The position numbers and the translations under genes are program-made. Shown here piece by piece: positions 26,028-37,923 of a stretch of DNA of 64,000 nt. Position 1 is the first letter of the stretch. Each line of letters opens with the position of its first letter. The stretch comes from Tyto alba. Its lineage: Eukaryota > Chordata > Aves > Strigiformes > Tytonidae. The notes under the pieces are model-generated. The model was not told where the DNA came from, did not search any database, and worked only from the letters and a program-made list of their open reading frames with translations. Where the stretch lies: positions 9,641,427 through 9,705,426 of the forward strand of contig NW_024881296.1 in assembly GCF_018691265.1 (NCBI RefSeq), written 5' to 3'.

Positions 26028-27938
26028 ACAATATCATGAAATTATGTACAGTCTGAACATCAACAGACCAGTGTTTTAAAGTGAAAAAGTCAGATGACCT
26101 TTTGATGCACAGTTCCATTGATTTGCCAGAGAACAACTTTCTCCAGCTGTATTATTTATCTATATGATATAGAAAATCAATGTGGGCAGCAATAAATAAC
26201 TCCTGATTCCAATTACCATAATGAAGCTACTAGAACTCAGTGAAAGGTCTCACAGAGCACTGCAGCACTTGCATGGAAAACTGGTGCAGCAACAGCAAGT
26301 GGGTTCATCAATATTCAGGCTAAAAAAGCTTTGACTCCAGACAGCCATTTCCAGTCTGTTTTCAAAGGAAAAAATTGCAGTTGGACACAGGAGAAACATC
26401 ACATGGACCGTTTTGGGGTAAATTGTCCATAAGGAAATGATGATTGTTTAGAGGGAGTATCTTCCTAGCTCCAGCATATCAAAATGTTAGATTTTATATG
26501 GACTTGTTCTTCCCCTTGAAAAACACATGAACCGATGAAAGCCTGTAGATCTCCTTCTTATGGTCACTTTATTGAGGCAATGTTTACCGTGCACACAGTG
26601 ACAGTGCAAGCGGGGTGTCTGCAGCTGCAGGGCCCGGTGCGGTTCCCCATGGCTACACGTAGCTCTGCCAACCAGCCGCTGACAGTCTTGCCTCTGCCTG
26701 CAGTTTCACCTTTCTTGTCTCACTCGGTTCCTGTCTGTGTATTTTCTCCCAGCTTCCTCAGAAACATAGAGGTTTTTACACATGTTTGAGCAGCTGTGCC
26801 AGGTCAAAGCTGGGCTGTGGAGCAAAGAGAGCTGAAGGTATGGGAAGAAGGTTACAATCCTGGCAGGCAGCAGACAGGGAATGTGCTCCCATTGTTTAGT
26901 TGGTGTAACGTCGTCACCTTCTACCTCCCAACGAAACGTAAATCCTTGTTCAGTTAATGTTATTTCCTTGGTATATTCTGAAATAGCATGTTACCTGACA
27001 AATACAGGGTAATATTTATCTAGCAAGGTTTTTCTTAGATCATCACCCATTGGGACTATATCTTTGTAAGAGCAGTAATAACCCCTCCCTCCCATAATTT
27101 ATTTCATTATTAGAGAAGCCTTTAAGGCCAAACAGGGTGTACAAGCATGTGCCAGAGCTCTGTAATTTTCTGTTAATTGGTTTTGAGGGAGTTGTAATTT
27201 GTTTTCCTCAGGATTTAATTCCAGCATGGGACATAAGGAGAAGGAAGAACAGCATCTTATATTTCTGTGCTTCCTGATTTTAATGCCTCAAACACTGTTT
27301 CATCTCCACTAACCTATGAGCTTTCAGAGCTGAACTGCCAGGTGAATAGAGAACTGCATTTATTGCTGATAAAAGCCATTAGCAAAGTCACTCACCTCTC
27401 CCCTTTTATACTTTCTCCCCCTTACAGCAGGAAGGTGGATACCACATAGCTTCTCTTTGAAAGTTTCTGGAGAAATATATAACAAATATACAGTCCACTG
27501 CTACAGATCATGATGATATTTCATAGCTACAGGTGTGACATTATTTAGTAGAATATGTTTGATTATTCATACGACCCTTCATACATATCAGTTTTAGCCA
27601 TCCTTTTCAATACACATCTTACCCTTACGCATCCAATACTCCCTGTCCTGTTTTCAACTCCTGGGCTGTTATTTAACTATTTACTTGTTGTTTATGTCAG
27701 ATTCTTAGAGAAGGAGCTTCTCTAGAATTTCTTACAGAGTAAGGTTCAATTGTGTAGGTGTCATGGAATAAATCAGGAAGCAAAATATGCCTTCCAATGA
27801 ACTAAAAGCTAAGAAATGCTAAGCTGATTTAAGCACATTAAAAAACCTTGCCTCTGAAACAATATGGTTGCTCAGAGCTCAACTGTACCAGGTTGTTTAG
27901 AAATATTGAACAAAAGGTACTGGTGTTTTTTTGTTGGC

Positions 27939-27955
27939 TTTTTTTTTTTTTTTTT
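27939..27955 (+). repeat. T17 homopolymer
   Basis: Seventeen consecutive T residues within unique sequence; no element attached. Confidence 0.85.
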
Positions 27956-28498
27956 ATTATTGATATGAATGTTTTCAAGGCTCTTCTGCTAAAGGACAAT
28001 TTTATTCTAGAGATTTATAACCTGCCTGTTCTTCTCTCTGTCTTGTGGGGATTGCATGTGGCATGCAGGAATTAAACACGTTCAAAAAATCCAACCCCAA
28101 AGCACCCTACTTTTTTTTTTAAAGTGGTTAGGAAAGGAAATTGGGCGTAAGGAGAACTACTTTCAAATGTAATGTCAGAGAAACTGCTGCTGCTTCCTCC
28201 TGGAACTCCCACATGTTTGTAACTCCTGTAGTGATAAAGTTAAATAATCTACTGAGAAAAGTATAAAAACTATGTCCTTATTGTAATGTTAAATGAAAAT
28301 TGTCCTGTGCAGGAGTCCTGGCCTTGACATTTACACCAGTTCTGTTTTATTATTTCCATTGATAGCACTGATATTTATATTTTATGTATACCTTACATTG
28401 GTCTATACTGTATTGTGATGCATTGTTACAGATTCTTAATAAAGATGGGCCTAATAAATATCTCTTTAATGCAGTCTATCCTATTACAATCATTACTG

Positions 28499-28514
28499 AA
28501 AAAAAAAAAAAAAA
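28499..28514 (+). repeat. A16 homopolymer
   Basis: Sixteen consecutive A residues. Upstream AATAAA-like words (aataaag near 28438, aataaat near 28454) are present, but no processed-gene body is recognised, so it is listed as a simple repeat. Confidence 0.8.
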
Positions 28515-30900
28515 GTGGTAGACTTTAAAAATACTTTTTTTTTTTGTTTGTTATGTCTAGAAAACAGTACAATAAAGTGAACGCTCAATGGTTATTACAC
28601 TATTATACTCACAACCTTTCTGGGTTAGAAAGAACAAATAAAAGGACACAAACCAGATATGTCAACATGTGAAAACAGCTTCTCCTTTAACAGAAGTGTA
28701 AATGCATGCAAATATGTCCTTTTATCCCCACAGACATCTGCTGTACAGGTGCGTTGCTGTTCACCAGTTAGATATACTGCAGTATACTCTGGAATGCTTA
28801 TGCTCTGCATTACTATTGAATTGACAACCTTTGTGTGTTAGTGTCACCAAGAACAGGGTTATCAAACATTAACTTGAAAATCACGGTCTGACCTCACTAG
28901 GGTCTCATACGGAAACTTAATGCAAGAAATTGCTTGTTGCCTTGTATGCAAATAGTTCCCACTGACACAGTAACTCAATATAAGGTTACTCATATTGCTT
29001 TGATGAAAATACCATGTGTAGTCCCCTACATTAATGATAGATTGTTGTGTGCTTAAATCCGAGGTGCTGTGCCTATGTTCCTTATAAAGATTCTTCTGTG
29101 CCCGTCAATGACATGTACAAAAGCACTCTCTCCTCGAGATCTCTCAAAAGTCTCTCCATCTGAGGGTATCCACAACCATTTTTTCGTAAAGGCCCAAGAC
29201 AGACAGGGACACTGGTGGTTTTACTAAGATGGTTTTAAAACAGTGTTTTGCATTCATGGAACCAAGCAAAGAGTTTTGTCCAGAAAAGCTAAGAAACAAC
29301 CAACCTTCTTCCCCCAGCAAAACTGGGGTTCATTTAACAAAAAATGAACGAAGGTACCTCTTTTTTCAGTGTTTTCATGTTTTCCCTTTCCTTTTAAATT
29401 TGTGTTACTATGTCCCCCTTGCAAATATGACATAGAAAAGGAATAAAAAATTAAAGAGGACTGAGGGAAGAAAAAGGAAACAAAAGAGAATTGTAAAAAT
29501 TAATCTGAAAGTTTCATATTTGAAATTTATGGATTTTATCTTATTTTAATGGAAAAACTTACCGTTTTCAGTCTGATTTGATTTGCTGTCATGTACAACA
29601 ATTATGAAACAAATATCTCTAGGCTGTACTGTAGTAAACCTGATCTCAATTTGCAAGCAGATTGAAGCCATTCATGTTTAAACTAATGACATTTGAAGCC
29701 ATTTGTACCAGTTGACTTTTGAGTTATACAGTAGAAGCAGAAAAATTAGTATTTCCAATACTACTGCAGGTAAGGAATAATCCATGAATGAGGATTGGTG
29801 CCTTGAATAAATGAAAAAAACCCCTATTCATTTCAAGAGACTGAGATTGAATAATAAAATATATTCTGTTTGAGATAATTTCACCAGTTATATTTTAATG
29901 AACATTATTGACAAAATTATCTTCCTTACTTGGAAGGAAAGAGGAAAATCTGTGTATCACTTAAACATGACTCAAACAGGCCATGGGAATAACAATGAAT
30001 TTCATGATTTAAAATTAAGACATAAAGAACATAACGAACTTTCAGACAGAATAAACTTTCAGAGCTAATCTATTTTCATAAGTATAGTTATTCAATATAG
30101 AGACATATACACACAACCGTTTCAAGATATATATGAATATTTTATAAAATATTTTATAAAGTTTTATATCTTTTATGTACATGATACATATACAAACTGA
30201 TCAATACCACTGTTTGTTGTACTTCGAAATGCAGAACAAAAAGAGATAAAGAAAGATTAGTAGGGAAGATGAAACAGGTTTACAAGTAAACCAAAAATAC
30301 ACTTGCTCTGAGAACAATGATCTACTACATTATTGTCAATATAAGAGCTGAAGGGTTTTGTGAAGAGTATGCTCTGCCTTTTTTTGGTAAATGGAATAAT
30401 GCAATTACTGAGATTAAAAAGAGCCATGATGAAAAAAGGGGAAGGAGGGAAGACATAGAAACAAGAGCTGATTTTAAGGTAGCATGTAGCATGAAATCTT
30501 TACAGTTTAACTTGTCAAAGCAAAAAAAGCTTCTATGAGCAGAACACAGTTGCAGAGACAAACTTAATAAAAATCTCCTTATGGAATGACATCAAATATA
30601 AGGAGGCAGGCAACAGTAGAACGTTTAGGTTTTTTCTGGTCTTCTTTAAGGAACTCTAAAGATATGGTAAAAAACCATTCTGCCTCCCCTTTGCTTCCTG
30701 ACTGCATTAGCATAAAAGCCAGAAAATGCTGACACAAGATCTAGTGACTCCAGATTTTTGGTTCAGCTGATCAGAATAAGTGACAGTAGTTTATAGTACT
30801 TGGGATTCTCTCATCTCCCTGAAGCACATGATGTGCTTGTGCCTTCATCTATGCTGCCATTCAATTTTAAAATAACAAGGTTTATTGTTTTAAAATAGTT

Positions 30901-30920
30901 GTTTGTTTGTTTGTTTGTTT
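30901..30920 (+). repeat. (GTTT)5 microsatellite
   Basis: Five perfect GTTT units followed by a short T run. Confidence 0.9.
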
Positions 30921-30999
30921 TTTCTTTTATTATAATATAATGTCTTAATAATCTGTTTAGGTCTCAGTTTTTGGAGGAGGGGGGATTTTATATGCCCTA

Positions 31000-31122
31000 A
31001 ACTTCAACACTTGTAAAATAGGAACAATAATATTTCATTGTTCAAAAAGTATGTTGATATCTTGATAATATTTGTAAGGTACTTTGAACATTTACTGTTG
31101 GAAAATGTGGGTAGACTCATTC
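31000..31122 (+). mobile_element. Possible MIR/L3-type SINE fragment
   Basis: It begins at cacttgtaaaataggaacaa and continues taatatttcattgttc, then atatttgtaaggtactttga. This matches the MIR tail order: TGTAAAATGGGGATAATA, then a short linker, then TTTGTAAAGCGCTTTGAA. The upstream gtctcagtttttgg (about 30960) could be the remnant of the CCTCAGTTTCC block, displaced by an insertion. It is moderately convincing on word order but diverged. Confidence 0.5.
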
Positions 31123-34100
31123 ATTTTGGCTTCATTTGTTAAATAACGTGTAAGTATTTGCTGTATTTTTCTGCAAGCTGCACCCCCTGAATTAGCAAAG
31201 TATGGAGTTCTTAATAGTAAACGTGAACATAATAGTAATATGCGTAACTTAATGGTAATCTTAATAATAATATAATAATCTTAAGCATGACATGGATATT
31301 TTTTAGTGCCTAGATCAGTAACTTAAATGGAAAATTAGTATCAGGAATATACATTAAATCTTTCTCTTCAGAGCTGTAAGGTATTTTGGACAAGGTTCCT
31401 ACTTTCCTCTCTGTGCGTTGCCTGATTTGTTGCACTCACGTACAGAAACAAATAATGAGCAAGGATGTATCAGTTAGGGCCAGGCAGAAACATAAGAGGG
31501 ATGTCTGTATCATGGTGCTGTCAGCTCTCTTCAGACAACCACAAAGTGCTCCTCAGTCCTTGCTTCAAAGCTTTTATGTTAACCAATATTTTCAGTAAAA
31601 ATCTTACACTGGAAAAACCTACTGTTTTATGTAGTCCATTTCTTCAAAGGCAATATCTCTGCATAATAAATTTTAACAATTCTTCAGAAGAAAAACAAGC
31701 AAATCAATGCTGTAACTGCACATTCAGGGAAACGGCTATAATTTCACCACCTTTATATGCAATAAAAGATAAAGTACCAGGGCTTATTGTTTGGCAGGAA
31801 ATATTTATTCACACAAAATTGCACAGGCCCGATGCCTTCAGCTGACTACAATTTTTCTTCACAGTTAATTCACTCCAGCAAAGTGAAAGGCCTGAAAAAT
31901 GTGTGCACATTGAAGGGCTCCCTCCCCTTTAAAGTCCCTTACCCTGACAGAGTGCCTTAACCCAGCCTTAGCTCAAGTGAGGACCAGTCCCCTAGGCCTA
32001 TGCAGGGGCCATTCCTGTTTGTCAGGGGTTTAGACTTGAGTTTTCGAGGGCATAGATGATCACATTCAGAGCATAAAGAAACACAGACAGAACTGCAATA
32101 ATTACACTAATCCTGTAATGGGAAAAAGTGGACTAAGGGCACATATGAAATGTATTCCCATTGTTTTGTAACATTTTGATTATCAACTAAGCTGTTCATT
32201 TGGGAAAATAAACTGAAAGTATGAAGACAAGGCTTAGAGGTATATTTCAATGACATATCAGTTCAGTCACGAAGCGTGTTTTTCTACTTAGCCAACAATT
32301 ACAATTCTTGTTAATATACAGTAATCAAAATCTGAATTTAATACTTATTAATTGGAATGCAAAGGTTAAAAATAGATAAAGGATCCTTCTTCTGGTGTAA
32401 TTGTCTACCAAGACATGCATGTGATTATCCTTGGTAAATTTATAAAGTGTGAACTTCATTAAAAGTAATCTGATTAAATTGTGAAATTAATTATACTCAG
32501 CAGAAGACATCAAACTAGGAGTTTCTATGCATGTTGATGAGTGATACATCCCATACTCTTGCTCACTGAAGTTAAACAAACTGCAAATTCTGCACCTTAA
32601 TACTGCAGTACTGTCTTGGTCTGCTGAACATTTAAAGGATCTGTTGGAACCTTTTGAATTGTATTTACTCATTCTGTAAGACAAAACATGAGCTACAAAG
32701 CTTTAATGAAAATATTATTAAGACTGAAATAATTAGTCAAATATAGGTAGTTTAAAACATTACATATTTACCTTCATTATCAAGGAATAACCTTAATTTT
32801 TCAATACATGATAAAGAACTAATATACCTAAAATAATTAATTTCTAGTGCTGAAAGAAGGTCACTGAAATAAGAATGACCTAGCACGGTAGATGAATCTG
32901 CTCTGGATCTTTTCTTTTTCTTGTGGCCAGGTGAATTCTACTATATATGTACTTCAGCCATAGATCTTGAAGTAGCAATGCAGTAGACCTTCAGTGATCT
33001 TCTGTATCAATAGATGTGATGAAAAGCTGCTTTTCCTTATTTAATGAAAAGAATGGAGTATGGAATATGCTGAAGATTTTTTCTTTTCAGGAAAAAAGAT
33101 TGAGTTATGATTTCATACTATTTGAGAAGTCCCTTCTTTTGTGAAGTCTTCTGAAGAAATCTTTGGATTACTCTAGAAGCACAGAGAGGACAAAGTGAGC
33201 CAAGAGAATCTTGTTTCATGTTGCTTTCTCATGGCTGTCCCTTCCATTTTGAGACAACTGGCAAATAAGACCTAAGCCAAACCCCTGCAAAGATATTATG
33301 GCACCTACTTGCTGTGAGAACCTTTCCTGTCAATAGGAATAGAAATGACACCTGAATTCTTTATTAAGAAAATAAAATGGAGATTGTGTTCTGTTTCCAT
33401 TTCTCTAAATAGAATGACCTCACTTGCCTCTGGTGTTTTATGCCCTAGGAAATTCTTTTGTTTTCACATTCCCTGACTTATTGCTCCTAGCACACTTGAC
33501 ACATCTGTGCATGTTATTTCTGCTTCTGCATCATACAGCTGCATCATGTACACCTTTTATTCCTGTTCAACAATTCTCTCTACAGCTTAACAAGATCTTC
33601 CTTGATTTAAATTTCCTATTTTATTCTTCTTGGGTTAAAAGGCTGTCATATTGGGAAGGAAGGCATTACCCCACTCATCAGTGGAGCTGGAATTCGTGGG
33701 CATCGAATGTAGTTTGGGTGTAAGAAAATATATATGGATACATAAGGAAATTGTGGATTCCTTATAAATGCATCTTTTCAAGAACAAGTTAGAGAAATGT
33801 CTGTCAGGAATGACCCAGCAGCACTTGCTCCAGAGGTGTGATGGAAAGGAGTGCAAAGGGCGGACTGCAGATCTCAGATTTCCTCTCACCCTAGACTTCT
33901 GTGAGCTACGTGCTCTCTTGAAGCCAATTATTTCACAGAGACTCAGTAATTATTTATCTACAAAGTTGTCCAGTACAGCGGCTCTCATGCCTTGTTGGAC
34001 AATCCTTATACAATCAGGCAAATTATGTTAGTGATTAAAATGACATGTCTGGACTAATTCCATTACATTCTAAGGATTTACCCAGCATTACATAGCTGCA

Positions 34101-35254
34101 ATGCTAGCTGTTCTGATACATGCACACACATGTGCACAGAGCTGTGTCCTAATGTGAGCATTATTTCTTACAAGAAAGCCTCTAAGAAAACATTAACCAC
34201 TTATTTCTGACATATTTTGAATTTCCATGTCCATCTCCAGTGCTGCCAATCTTAGAGTCAGACAAACTCAGCAGAGCAGGAAAAATCTCTCCTTCTCCCC
34301 TTCTGTTTGTGCATTGTATTTCAAATGAATCCAGCAGAATGGAAGATGTTTTATACTGTACATGAAACCATCCAAGACATCAGCAAGGTGGAAAACTGCT
34401 TTCTTGACAATATGATTTTTTACCAGGGTCCTTGGTTTTTAGTCATACTTTTCTTTCTTCTTCAGAGAACTTCCAGCTTATCCCAGAGACTGAGAAATGA
34501 CAAAAGGAGAAAAAATACATTTTAAACCTGAAGCCTGTCATTGATGCAGTATTTTTCATAAACTGGACACTTTGAAGCAGGAGATGTATAATTCTACAAG
34601 TTTATATAATAACTAGCATAATCGGCCTTTAATTTTCAGTGAGGCCTCTGAACTATTGCTTTATAATTATTTAAGAATCTTATAGCTGTGTCTCTATCAC
34701 TGTGTACCTTGTCTTTAAATCTCTGGGAATGCTGCTGTTTATCACACCCAGCAGCCGCTTAATGTTGGTGTCAGGGTGGGCTGTAGTGTAGGAGGTTTGC
34801 TCTGCATCCTCTCATGGATAATTTACTGCTGCATTTTCTCATTCAGCCCTTCACTTAACAGAAAAAGGGGCACGGGGGGAACTTCTTCAGCTGTAAAGAA
34901 TGAATTTGTTTTAGCCGCATGAAAGCACAGTCTGCAGAAGGGTAAGAAGCCCTGTTTAAAGTCACAGAGGAATATTCACACCATCAAGTCGGGTGCCAGT
35001 ATGTCGAGCACAGAATTCTTGTATAATGAGCAGAGCATTCAGAGCATAATTCAGGGCACACTTAAAAAAAAGATGAGTGCTTTAGATTTATGCTATACTG
35101 AGGATTTCAGCTGTAAAAGCTACATATGCATGCTGTATCTGCCTCTCATCATCCTTTCTCTTCCTACTACTTTCCTCTTGCTACCCGTTTTGGCCAGGAG
35201 ACTGGGGGCTTTCAGCACACAAGGACAGCTGTGGAAGAGGTCACGGCACCAAAG
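31123..35254. other. Unique non-coding sequence
   Basis: No gene is recognised. The longest open frame (31465-31845, 126 codons) shows no domain, and its composition looks random. A GC-richer stretch at about 34740-34960 contains an acceptor-like cttcacttaacag and a donor-like agaagggtaag, but it has no open frame of note. Confidence 0.6.
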
Positions 35255-35455
35255 AAGGGCTGAGATAGGAAAGCACCTCTGGTGATTGTCTGGTTCAGCC
35301 CCTCTGCTCAGACCAGGGTCACACAGAACAGGATGTTCAGGACTATGTCCCGCCAAGTTTTGAGTATCTCCAAGGATGGAGACTCTCCCACCTCTCCAGA
35401 CAACCTGTGCCAGTGCTTATTTACAAGTGAAATTATTGAATCTATCCTCATGCAA
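35255..35455 (-). mobile_element. CR1-Y-like LINE fragment, minus strand
   Basis: On the plus strand it reads as the reverse complement of an avian CR1 of the Y/older group. The diagnostic words are tctggttcagcccctctgct, cagaccagggtcac, agttttgagtatctccaagg, atggagactctcccacctct and ccagacaacctgtgccagtg. These correspond to the end of ORF2 and the start of the 3' UTR in CR1 consensus sequences. Frames are broken and the copy is old. The terminal octamer repeats are missing, so the 3' tip has been lost or has decayed. Boundaries are approximate. Confidence 0.8.
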
Positions 35456-35528
35456 CTATTAAACCTATCCACATTAGATGAAAAGAAACATCTAACATAT
35501 GCCTATATTACACTTTCTACAAGCTCTG

Positions 35529-35532
<4 letters not shown>

Positions 35533-35559
<27 letters not shown>
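35533..35559 (+). repeat. A27 homopolymer
   Basis: Twenty-seven consecutive A residues about 80 bp beyond the CR1-Y-like fragment. CR1 elements do not end in poly-A, so the tract is not their tail. No processed-gene body with an upstream polyadenylation signal is recognised, so it is treated as a simple repeat. Confidence 0.9.
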
Positions 35560-36689
35560 GCAGTATTAGTTCTTGCAGAATAGGAGCAATATTAGAGCAC
35601 TGTTGGATACAGTGCAACAAAGCAGAACCCAAAGATTGTAAAGTGACATGCTTGGTTTGAAGTAATCAGAAAGGAAGTAGCAGTCTTTTGCTGGAGATTC
35701 ATTTGAATAGTGTACTTTAAAGGATAAGCAGATGCTCCAACACTGGCATAAAAATAATTTTATGTAAAACCCATACAAGCTGCTTTTGTCACAAAATTAA
35801 CTGCCTTCAAAGCAATGTTTGTTATATTTCCCACAGGTGAAGTAATGCTTGAAGCTATATTTGGGGCATAATTTTGGTAATCAAATAAGGCTTTTCTTAT
35901 TCAAAATAATACTTGAATTCTCATTTCCACTTTTTATAACCCTTTGGTAGATTTTGGTAGCCTTTGAAAGGCAATATACTACACTGAAAGTAAATTCAAA
36001 ATCAGTTCATGCTACTAAACTATCATAGTAAGGATTCTGTAAGAATGAGAATGAAGGTTTAGATGTGCATGGCAAAGTTACTTCTCTTGCAAAAATTTTT
36101 AGCAGTACACAGGAAATAAAGGAATACAATCAAGACAGCACATCCACAGGACTGGAGCTTTGGATTGCAAGGCAAAGGATCCAGGGTTTCCTTTGTTGTT
36201 CTGTTGGTCATATGTATAACATTCAGCATGACCTTTCCTTATGGAGGTAAGAAGGAGAGAAACTTAAAATAGAGAGGATGAAACTAGGATTCACTTGTAA
36301 GGCCCTGAGCTCTCTCAGGGACAGTAAAACAGAGAATATGTGATGTCATTAACTGCTCTTTACTTTTATATATTATTTATTGTTTGTGTTTCTGGCACAA
36401 AGATTTTACATACAGTATATGACACTGTTAAACTGAGATGCTTAAGTAAAACTCAATTCTACCATGTTTTGAATTTTTCTCTTCTGATCCATTTGCTGTC
36501 AGATCTGCTTTATAACTACAAACTATGAGCACAACACTGATTGGCTACATTCTATAAATGAAAAAAACTAAGATGAGATATCTGGAAAATGATGGTCATA
36601 TTCAGTTGTCTACTGCTTTTTTATTATCACACATAGCATGTAGGTAAGAGTTCCAAGGATATATTAATATACTTAAGTATTTGCTTATA

Positions 36690-36693
<4 letters not shown>
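35560..36693. other. Unique non-coding sequence
   Basis: Nothing recognisable beyond AT-rich unique sequence. There are no long open frames and no repeat signature. Confidence 0.6.
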
Positions 36694-36736
<43 letters not shown>

Positions 36737-36745
36737 ATATATATA
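36694..36745. repeat. (AT)n microsatellite
   Basis: A pure TA/AT alternation from 36694 to 36728 (about 17 units) is followed by gtatgtgtatatatata. It is likely length-variable and able to extrude a cruciform. A second, degenerate AT/TG-rich patch lies at about 36905-37010. Confidence 0.95.
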
Positions 36746-36904
36746 ATGTTATCCTAAATTGTTAAAAATTTGCTGTCTGTTTTTGGTAGTCCAGAAGCAG
36801 AGTTTTCAAGTCACACATCAACAATTGAACTTACAGCGTTAGCCACTGTGATTTCACATGAGCCAACTGAAAGTAGAAAGGTGGTGTCTGTAAAGCACTT
36901 CAGT

Positions 36905-37010
36905 TGGTATTTATAGACATTATAGATATTATATATGCATATACATACTAAATGTATCTATTTATACACATATCTATATATATGTTTGTATATATGTGTG
37001 TGTAAATACG
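36905..37010. repeat. Degenerate AT/GT-rich low-complexity patch
   Basis: Words such as tatatatgcatatacatac, acacatatctatatatatg and tatatgtgtgtgt make a decayed dinucleotide repeat, close to the (AT)n tract upstream. Confidence 0.75.
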
Positions 37011-37094
37011 TACACTGTGATGAGAACATTGTTTCCTCAGACTGCTACATTTTCTAGTAAAAAAAAATCTCTTTTGAAATCTTTTTTACTTAAT

Positions 37095-37445
37095 TACATC
37101 ATTTGCATATTTGATAGATGATAAAATTTATAGTGTATTTCTAGATTAGAGAATTTCTAGAATTTGCATAGCTTAATTTGCATGTGTTTAATGTTGTCTA
37201 TATTCTATTGGAATGGAATACTAGAATGAGAATAAGCCAAATGAAATGAAAAAACATTAAATTTAATATAATTAAAAATTTGTATACTCTTTGTACAACA
37301 AATAATTAATCAGGGAAACTGCTTGCCAGAAGATGTTGTGGATAATTGCCTAACAGGATTAAAACAATTGGATATATATGACTAATTGTAATATCATGCA
37401 TAATTGCATTAGCTAAGCTGAAAATGTATAATGGATATCAATACT
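37095..37445. promoter_or_regulatory. Candidate POU/homeodomain regulatory element
   Basis: Three perfect octamers ATTTGCAT lie within 83 bp, at 37101-37108, 37162-37169 and 37176-37183. Further on, ATGCATAATTGCAT (37396-37409) combines a POU-type half-site with a homeodomain TAATTG core, and there are several TAATTA/AATTAAT-type cores around 37260-37310. The octamer is the known binding site of POU-class factors such as OCT1 and BRN2. The clustering and lack of repeat similarity suggest a conserved non-coding enhancer, but AT-rich sequence produces such words often. The limits are set by the motifs and not by conservation data. Confidence 0.35.
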
Positions 37446-37554
37446 CATGATGTGGGATCAAATATACGCTTATCCATTTAACACAGTAGGAAGAAACATT
37501 TCCCATAGACTTGTGATTGCATAATCATCAAATATGTATTTGGAGAGGCACACA

Positions 37555-37650
37555 TTTTAAGGCCAGGAGGGATCATTCTAATTATGTCATCTGACCTTTG
37601 AATAAACACATACAGCAGAATTCCATTAAATCATTCCTGACTCAGCCTTT
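37555..37650 (-). mobile_element. Ancient CR1 3'-end fragment (turtle/crocodilian-type)
   Basis: The plus strand reads ttttaaggccaggagggatc, then attatgtcatctgacc, then aacacatacagcagaattcc, ending near cattcctgactcagcc. This is the reverse complement of the 3' UTR of an old CR1 group that is abundant in turtles and crocodilians, with the pattern AAGGCCAGAAGGGACCATT and GATCATCTAGTCTGACC. The octamer tip is lost. It is a pre-avian insertion that happens to sit about 80 bp from the ERVL LTR. Confidence 0.7.
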
Positions 37651-37725
37651 AGTTGCCAGCTGTATTTTAGAAAGATGCTGAATCTTTTCACGCATTTGCT
37701 TTTAATATTAATTGTTGTGGTTTCA

Positions 37726-37730
37726 GATTC
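37726..37730 (+). repeat. Target site duplication GATTC, left copy
   Basis: GATTC at 37726-37730 is repeated exactly at 38803-38807, directly flanking the LTR. A 5-bp duplication fits ERVL-type integration. Confidence 0.85.
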
Positions 37731-37917
37731 TTTTGTGGTTTGAGCTCAGAGGGCGACTGAGCACCACGCAGCCACTCATTCCCCCTTCTCTTCCAGCAGT
37801 GAGAAGGGACAAATGAGCCAGGCTTGGGATTCAAGACAGGATTGGCAGGGGCAGACCACCCATTATGGCCGTGAACAAAAGGCAGACTAGTTAGGGGAAA
37901 AAAAAAAAGAACACACA

Positions 37918-37923
37918 TTTATT
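37918..37923 (-). terminator. LTR polyadenylation signal AATAAA
   Basis: TTTATT on plus is AATAAA on the LTR's strand. It is followed within about 30 bases by a T-rich stretch (reverse complement of the A-run near 37900), the expected order for an LTR cleavage/polyadenylation site. Confidence 0.7.

Larger units (their letters stand above)
22326..30990. other. Unique AT-rich non-coding sequence
   Basis: No gene is recognised. It contains a TATA/TACA-rich patch at about 24558-24608, homopolymers at 24352-24363 (T), 27939-27955 (T17) and 28499-28514 (A16), a short hairpin at 26002-26027, and palindromes at 28773-28786 and 30136-30153. A GC-richer patch at about 26600-26720 gives an 84-codon frame without a recognisable domain. 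Confidence 0.65.

Noticed and set aside
31465..31845. 126-codon open frame, plus strand
   Set aside because: No recognisable family, no promoter or exon structure, and random-looking composition.
34862..34941. Short exon between an acceptor-like TTAACAG and donor-like AAGGGTAAG
   Set aside because: The pyrimidine tract is weak and no meaningful reading frame spans it, so the signal is not better than chance.
35460..35559. Processed pseudogene ending in A27
   Set aside because: No coding body, polyadenylation signal or flanking duplication could be recognised, and retrocopies are rare in birds.
37713..37725. TGTTGTGGTTTCA as the left end of the first LTR
   Set aside because: It looks like the usual LTR terminus, but the perfect GATTC duplication places the border at 37731. 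The similarity is probably chance.
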